A stretch of DNA of 8,367 nucleotides, from NCBI GenBank assembly GCA_022563615.1, contig JADFMZ010000124.1, forward strand, positions 1 to 8,367, written 5' to 3'. The position numbers and the translations under genes were made by a program. The stretch's first letter is position 1. Every line of letters starts with the position of its first letter. The notes under the pieces are model-generated. The model searched no databases. It was not told the origin of the DNA and saw only the letters and a list, made by a program, of their open reading frames with translations. Origin of the DNA: Planctomycetota bacterium (lineage in GTDB: Bacteria; Planctomycetota; Phycisphaerae; UBA1845). Positions 4,808 to 8,367 of this stretch are shown piece after piece.

Positions 4808-6298
4808 CTAGCCGAAGAGTTCCGAGCGCATCTCCACCAGCCGGTTATAGGTGGTCTTGGGCGTCAGATCCGCTCGGAGCAGGCCGCCGTGCGGTATCAT
4901 CTGGTCCTGGTGGTCTACGAACTCCTGCCACGCGATGGTTTCGATAGCCGACTTACTGAGCGCGATCTCAGCAAACTGCCGGAGCCATTGGGCCTGAATC
5001 TCTTCGCTCCAGGGTTCGTGCCACATTCCGCCATCGACCGCCGATACGCCCGATTCCACATCGCTCGGGCGGCGCTCGGTACTGGAGGGAACCTCCACGC
5101 CGGTGATATGCAGCGGTTTGCCGAGTTTGCAATAGTGGTCCAACATGGCGGAAACCTGGAACATGTCCCGAACATACATGCCGTCCATCGCGAGCCCAAA
5201 AAGACACTTCAGACCGAAGGCGTCAAAGTTAATGCCGCTTTGAACCGCCATGTCGGCGTAGAGAGTGGGTGGGATGGTTCGTTGGTTGCGGGCGTAGTAT
5301 TCTCCCCAGGGGGCGACCAGCTCAATGATCGCGGTGCCCCGAGGGCAAAGTTGTTTGGTCAGCGCGGCGGTCATCCGCGTTAATTCCATGAGCTGTTCAA
5401 AGTTGAAGGTGAAGCAGTTCGTCGCGTGGATACCGCTGGCGACGACCCAGGTCTGAATGTATTGGCCGTACCGGTTGATCACCCGGCAAGCGTGTTCGAA
5501 CGCCAGATCCCGAATCGTATCGAAATCGTGCTCCCAGATGTAAAGCCAGTCGGGTACCTGCTTCTCGCTGAACGACAGCAGGGCCGAACCGCGTATCGGG
5601 ATGTTGTGCTTGGACAGCAGCTCCACCCAGGCATCGAGCGGCTTCCAGTTGAACGTCTGTTCCGATGGTTCGATGTCACGCCAGACGATCGGAACGGTGA
5701 CAAAATCAAACGCCGAGGCCAGACGCTTTCGACTCAACTCGCTGGGCTTGTCCAGATGGATGGTGCAGCCGAACACGGGGCGACTCAATCCACCGGACTG
5801 TTTTTTCCGCTCCAGGAGCAAGGCCGCGTAATGGAGGCTAAGCTCTTCGCTTACCAGCACAGCCTGGCGCAAGGCTTCCTCGCCGATCCGTGCGGCTTCG
5901 GCGGGAGAGTCGGCCTGGAGCGCCTGGATGAGCAATCCACGGACCCCGTCCACTTGAGACAACACCTCGGATAAGTCCGCGTGATCCAACAACCCCCAGT
6001 CCTCAAGCTTGTTGAGGAGGCGCATCAGCCGTCCGCGCGCGAGTTCGACTTGAAGAACGTAAGGCCGGTCGCGCTCCTGCACCCGGATCGTTTCCAGAAG
6101 AATGGACCCGACCCCGGGCACATCCCAGAGCAGCGCCAGACCGGCGGGACCGGCAGCCCGCTTTTTGCACGAAATGATGCCCTTGGCAAACGTGATGTCC
6201 GCTCGGAGCGGGATGTCGTCGCTGCCGACCAGGTAGGCGCCGCTGAGATTCACTTTGTCAGCGAGCTTGCCCTCTGAATATGCAGCGAATGAGAGCAT
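4808..6298 (-). CDS. GH10-like TIM-barrel protein lacking catalytic glutamates
   Basis: A 496-residue protein. Residues 1 to about 175 form an N-terminal region (MLSFAAYSEGKLADKVNLSG onward, then a helical stretch around 100-165) of a kind seen fused to GH10 domains in planctomycetes. From about 178 (VFGCTIHLDK) it follows the GH10 endo-beta-1,4-xylanase barrel: 'FVTVPIVWRDIEPSEQTFNW', 'PIRGSALLSF', 'VPDWLYIW', and a C-terminal 'LLRADLTPKTTYNRL'. Key positions are altered. The acid/base motif WDVVNE reads WVVASG (284-289), so Glu is Gly289. The nucleophile motif (H-x-T-E-x-D) reads HITGVEV (397-403), so Glu is Gly400. The substrate-binding RGH reads RGS. It is therefore probably not a classical xylanase and may bind carbohydrate. 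No signal peptide is visible with this start. I chose 6298 because the sequence upstream to 6667 is low-complexity and not family-like; no clear ribosome binding site is seen. Confidence 0.8.
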   Translation of the reverse strand: MLSFAAYSEGKLADKVNLSGAYLVGSDDIPLRADITFAKGIISCKKRAAGPAGLALLWDVPGVGSILLETIRVQERDRPYVLQVELARGRLMRLLNKLEDWGLLDHADLSEVLSQVDGVRGLLIQALQADSPAEAARIGEEALRQAVLVSEELSLHYAALLLERKKQSGGLSRPVFGCTIHLDKPSELSRKRLASAFDFVTVPIVWRDIEPSEQTFNWKPLDAWVELLSKHNIPIRGSALLSFSEKQVPDWLYIWEHDFDTIRDLAFEHACRVINRYGQYIQTWVVASGIHATNCFTFNFEQLMELTRMTAALTKQLCPRGTAIIELVAPWGEYYARNQRTIPPTLYADMAVQSGINFDAFGLKCLFGLAMDGMYVRDMFQVSAMLDHYCKLGKPLHITGVEVPSSTERRPSDVESGVSAVDGGMWHEPWSEEIQAQWLRQFAEIALSKSAIETIAWQEFVDHQDQMIPHGGLLRADLTPKTTYNRLVEMRSELFG

Positions 6299-6337
6299 CG
6301 CAAGGCTGTCGGGACGAGAAAGAGACAAAACCAACTG

Positions 6338-6381
6338 GAAGCCTAGAACCGAACAGGCAGAAGCCTGGAACCGAACGGGCC
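6338..6381. repeat. 22-base tandem duplication
   Basis: GAAGCCTAGAACCGAACAGG.. (6338-6359) is followed directly by GAAGCCTGGAACCGAACGGG.. (6360-6381), 19 of 22 bases identical. A degraded third copy may start at 6382. It lies 40-83 bases upstream of the GH10-like start. Confidence 0.6.
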
Positions 6382-6676
6382 GATCGCCTGGACCCGGGAG
6401 TACGCAGCCGACGCGCAGACCCCTCCGAGGTCGGGCAGGCCGCTTCAAGCAGCCTGTACCGGTTCCATTATGGCCTCTGGAGGAGCGCATGTCGAGACGG
6501 GCCGGGGCCGGTTTTTCGGAGGCCGCTGACCGGTGGTCTCGATGGTGGGTCGGGGCGGCGATCGTTCCGACTGCCCGGAAAGCCTGAATTGGGGTATAAA
6601 GGAGTGGTCGATTAGCCTGACACACGCCGCCCGGACCAAGTCTGGAAAGGGAGGGGGATTGGGCCATTCGTGCTAC

Positions 6677-6683
6677 AGGGAGG
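6677..6683 (+). promoter_or_regulatory. ribosome binding site deciding the purC start
   Basis: AGGGAGG, seven bases before the ATG at 6691. A GTG in the same frame at 6670 precedes this site and is therefore unlikely to be the start. Confidence 0.75.
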
Positions 6684-6690
6684 CCATTCC

Positions 6691-7590
6691 ATGAGAACCC
6701 ATACGGCCGTTGCCGTTACCGAAACGAATATTTCGGGCTTTCCCCTGCGGCGGGGCAAGGTCCGTGACGTGTACGATCTGGGCGACGAAATCCTGCTGGT
6801 CGCCACCGACCGGATCAGCGCCTACGACGTGATTCTGCCCACGCCGATCCCCGGCAAGGGCGTCCTTCTGACGCAGCTATCGAAGTTCTGGTTCGATTTC
6901 TTTGAGGCCAGCGTCCCCCATCACCTGATTGAGGTCATTCAGGATCAAGCGCCGCCCGGACTCGAATCACACCTCGACCAGCTTCGCGGTCGGACCATGC
7001 GATGCCGAAAGACCGAAGTGGTTCCGATCGAGTGCGTCGTCCGTGGGTACATAACCGGCTCGGGCTGGAAAGACTATCAGCGCAGCGGCTCGGTTTGCGG
7101 CGTCGGGCTTCCATCCGGGTTGCAGCAGTGCGCCGAGCTGCCCGAACCGATCTTCACGCCCGCCACGAAGGCAACCGAGGGGCACGACGAAAACATCTCG
7201 TTTGAGCAGGCTTGCGAAATTGCCGGAAAGGAATGTATGGGCCTGCTCCGCGATCGCAGCATGGACCTGTACGTCAAGGCGGCCAAGTTCGCGCGAAGCC
7301 GAGGCATCATCATCGCCGACACCAAGTTCGAGTGGGGATTGCTGGACGGTGAATACCTCCTGGTGGATGAGGTGTTCACGCCCGACTCGTCGCGCTTTTG
7401 GCCTGCGGAGCAATATGAGCCAGGCCGCGACCAGGAAAGTTTCGACAAACAATACGTTCGCAACCACCTCACCACGCTCGTTGAGGCCGGCCGATGGGAC
7501 AAAACGCCCCCGGGCCCCGAGCTTCCCGACGAGATCGTCGCCAACACGGTCACGAGGTATCGCGAGGCGATCAAGCGGCTGACTCAGTAG
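6691..7590 (+). CDS. purC: phosphoribosylaminoimidazole-succinocarboxamide synthase (SAICAR synthase)
   Basis: A 299-residue cytosolic enzyme of de novo purine synthesis that joins CAIR and aspartate using ATP to give SAICAR. The family motifs appear in order: RRGKVRDVYDLGD (ATP-binding loop), ATDRISAYDVILPTPIPGKG (SAICAR synthetase signature), 'VVRGYITGSGWKDYQRSG', 'FTPATKATEGHDENISFE', and 'IIADTKFEWGLLDGEYLLVDE' followed by 'TPDSSRFWP'. It matches the longer type of PurC (about 300 residues) and looks complete. The ATG at 6691 is fixed by a strong ribosome binding site. No other pur gene is adjacent, so it is probably a single-gene unit with its own promoter. Its TAG stop coincides with the first three bases of the dispersed repeat copy 2. 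Confidence 0.97.
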   Translation: MRTHTAVAVTETNISGFPLRRGKVRDVYDLGDEILLVATDRISAYDVILPTPIPGKGVLLTQLSKFWFDFFEASVPHHLIEVIQDQAPPGLESHLDQLRGRTMRCRKTEVVPIECVVRGYITGSGWKDYQRSGSVCGVGLPSGLQQCAELPEPIFTPATKATEGHDENISFEQACEIAGKECMGLLRDRSMDLYVKAAKFARSRGIIIADTKFEWGLLDGEYLLVDEVFTPDSSRFWPAEQYEPGRDQESFDKQYVRNHLTTLVEAGRWDKTPPGPELPDEIVANTVTRYREAIKRLTQ

Positions 7591-7716
7591 TGCTCCAATG
7601 CACGTCATTCGATGGGTTGAGCCCAACAGAGCCGCGACCGTGAGGGAGCGTTCTTTCGCACAGCAGACCGGACCGCTTCCTTACGGGCGCGGCTCTGAGA
7701 ACCCATCCATTCAGGC
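7588..7716. repeat. dispersed palindromic element, copy 2
   Basis: The second copy of the element at 4666-4794, 17 mismatches in 129 bases, same orientation. Arms AGAGCCGCGACCGTGAGGG.. (7628-7650) and CGCTTCCTTACGGGCGCGG.. (7674-7696) pair with three mismatches in 23. An extra outer 8-bp pair, GATGGGTT (7611-7618) with AACCCATC (7700-7707), is better kept here than in copy 1. It fills the gap between the convergent purC and arsM genes and could fold in transcripts from both. Confidence 0.85.
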
Positions 7717-7735
7717 AAACCCTCGTGCGGGGGTA

Positions 7736-8367
7736 TCAGCAGCACGCGCCGGCCTGAGACGCCGTCGGTTCGGTCGCGCGGCGCGTCGAGCAATCGAATG
7801 GCCCGAAGTGGGTCGATCGGTCGCCCAGAATCTCAAAATGCTTTCCGTAGCGGGTGTCCTCAAGCATGGCGGCTGTGTTGCCGCAGACCGGCGCGGGTCG
7901 GCCGGTGTGGAACGTGTGGTGATCGTCCAGCACGAACCGGTGGGGCGATTCGGGAATCGTGCCCCGGTAAACCGCGACCTGGCCGTAGTCCTCGCAAAGA
8001 TCTTCCAGGCCGGCAAGCTTGAAGGCCCGAATCGTGATGGACTCAAACGGGATCATGCCGACCTTGGTTTCGATCTCGGCGTCGTTCAGGTCGAACCGGT
8101 GCCGGGTCATTACGCGATAATCGAGGCAACCCAGATCGCGCAACAGCCGGCGAAAATCCTCGACATACAAGGCGCCGCTCAGGCATTCGCCGCGTAACAA
8201 TGGATCTAAGCCGAGTGGTTCGGGGATACGCCGGTTCGAGAAGATGTCCGAAAAATAGAGTTCACCGCCGGGTTTGAGCACGCGAAAGATTTCGGAGAAG
8301 ACCCGCCGCTTGTCCGGTGACAGGTTGATGACACAGTTGGATATTACGACGTCCACCGACTCGTCGC
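7736..8367 (-). CDS. arsM: arsenite S-adenosylmethionine methyltransferase (5' part outside window)
   Basis: ArsM transfers methyl groups from S-adenosylmethionine to As(III), giving methylated and partly volatile arsenicals. The visible part starts inside the Rossmann-fold methyltransferase domain (DESVDVVISNCVINLSPDK), followed by 'EIFRVLKPGGELYFSDIF', 'RGECLSGALYVEDFRRLL' and the C-terminal 'VLDDHH' and 'VCGNTAAML' motifs. The Cys in 'SNCV' (codon 8333-8335) and the Cys in 'GECL' (8183-8185) are 50 residues apart, matching the two As(III)-binding cysteines of the AS3MT/ArsM family (Cys156 and Cys206 in human AS3MT). The protein ends in a Cys pair (GACC). The frame stays open past 8367, so the N-terminus, including the S-adenosylmethionine glycine motif and the third conserved Cys, is outside the window. 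A GTG at 8354-8356 is only an internal codon. No other ars gene is visible on this side. Confidence 0.87.
   Translation of the reverse strand, partial: DESVDVVISNCVINLSPDKRRVFSEIFRVLKPGGELYFSDIFSNRRIPEPLGLDPLLRGECLSGALYVEDFRRLLRDLGCLDYRVMTRHRFDLNDAEIETKVGMIPFESITIRAFKLAGLEDLCEDYGQVAVYRGTIPESPHRFVLDDHHTFHTGRPAPVCGNTAAMLEDTRYGKHFEILGDRSTHFGPFDCSTRRATEPTASQAGACC

Larger units (their letters stand above)
6299..6690. other. divergent intergenic spacer, no gene seen
   Basis: This 392-base spacer separates the minus-strand GH10-like gene from plus-strand purC and should hold promoters for both. It contains a 22-base tandem duplication (6338-6381), a purine-rich tract just before it, and a long hairpin TCGAGAC/GTCTCGA (6492-6498 with 6536-6542). 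A TATAAA at 6595-6600 could be a -10 element for purC, but I see no good -35 partner. Open frames across it have no family-like content. I recognise no riboswitch. Confidence 0.5.

Noticed and set aside
4589..5383. 264-residue plus-strand open frame
   Set aside because: It crosses the dispersed element and lies antisense to the GH10-like gene, which has recognisable domain motifs; the frame has none.
6255..6615. Two overlapping plus-strand open frames ahead of purC
   Set aside because: Arg-rich and low in structure, no ribosome binding site, no family resemblance; likely a by-product of GC-rich sequence.
6299..6667. Extension of the GH10-like protein upstream to 6667
   Set aside because: The 123 added residues are Arg/Pro/Ser-rich, cover the tandem repeat and spacer, and do not resemble a signal peptide or known domain.
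6299..6690. A purine-related riboswitch in the purC leader
   Set aside because: I looked for ZTP and purine aptamer cores by eye and saw no matching conserved bases; only generic hairpins are present.
4669..7716. The paired repeats as an insertion sequence or composite transposon
   Set aside because: Nothing between the copies encodes a transposase, the copies are far too short to be insertion sequences, and the genes between are ordinary.
7598..8197. 199-residue plus-strand open frame beginning in the dispersed element
   Set aside because: Its start is the translated repeat (NRAATVRERS..) and the rest is antisense to arsM.
1..8367. CRISPR array, tRNA or rRNA genes
   Set aside because: No regularly spaced short direct repeats and no tRNA-like or rRNA-like conserved stretches were seen on either strand.

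Overview
The window looks like a piece of a Planctomycetota genome, probably from the Phycisphaerae or a relative. This rests on GC-rich sequence, a secreted-type FG-GAP repeat protein ending in 'DCNGNG..PDEC'-style Asp/Asn/Cys segments that are very common in planctomycetes, a GH10-like protein of a type I associate with that phylum, and several palindromic repeat families between genes. The phylum call is inference from protein style; there is no rRNA or tRNA here.

Layout from left to right. A minus-strand FG-GAP repeat gene runs off the left edge (1-1137). It is joined head-on to the 3' side of a minus-strand Mrp/ApbC ATPase gene (1046-1705) that has lost its C-terminal part. The intergenic stretch 1706-1962 carries a twin-hairpin repeat, a 9-bp dyad and a plausible sigma70 promoter. 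It leads into a plus-strand membrane histidine kinase (1963-3504) that ends in a terminator overlapping its stop codon. After a 250-base gap with a hairpin-rich repeat comes a small MazG-like pyrophosphohydrolase with a four-cysteine tail (3757-4050), followed by a terminator.

Then, on the minus strand, come a membrane-anchored ComEA-like helix-hairpin-helix protein (4237-4626) and a GH10-fold protein (4808-6298) that lacks both catalytic glutamates. A 392-base divergent spacer separates these from plus-strand purC (6691-7590, purine synthesis). The window ends inside a minus-strand arsenite methyltransferase gene, arsM (7736 to beyond 8367).

The genes do not form one pathway: housekeeping (purC, mrp, mazG-like), surface (FG-GAP protein), sensing (kinase), arsenic handling (arsM) and an apparently non-catalytic GH10 protein sit side by side. 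The most notable points are the mrp/FG-GAP junction (a microhomology deletion or an assembly join), two 129-base copies of one palindromic element (4666-4794 and 7588-7716), and the loss of both catalytic glutamates in the GH10-like protein. I did not find a convincing new multi-gene system.
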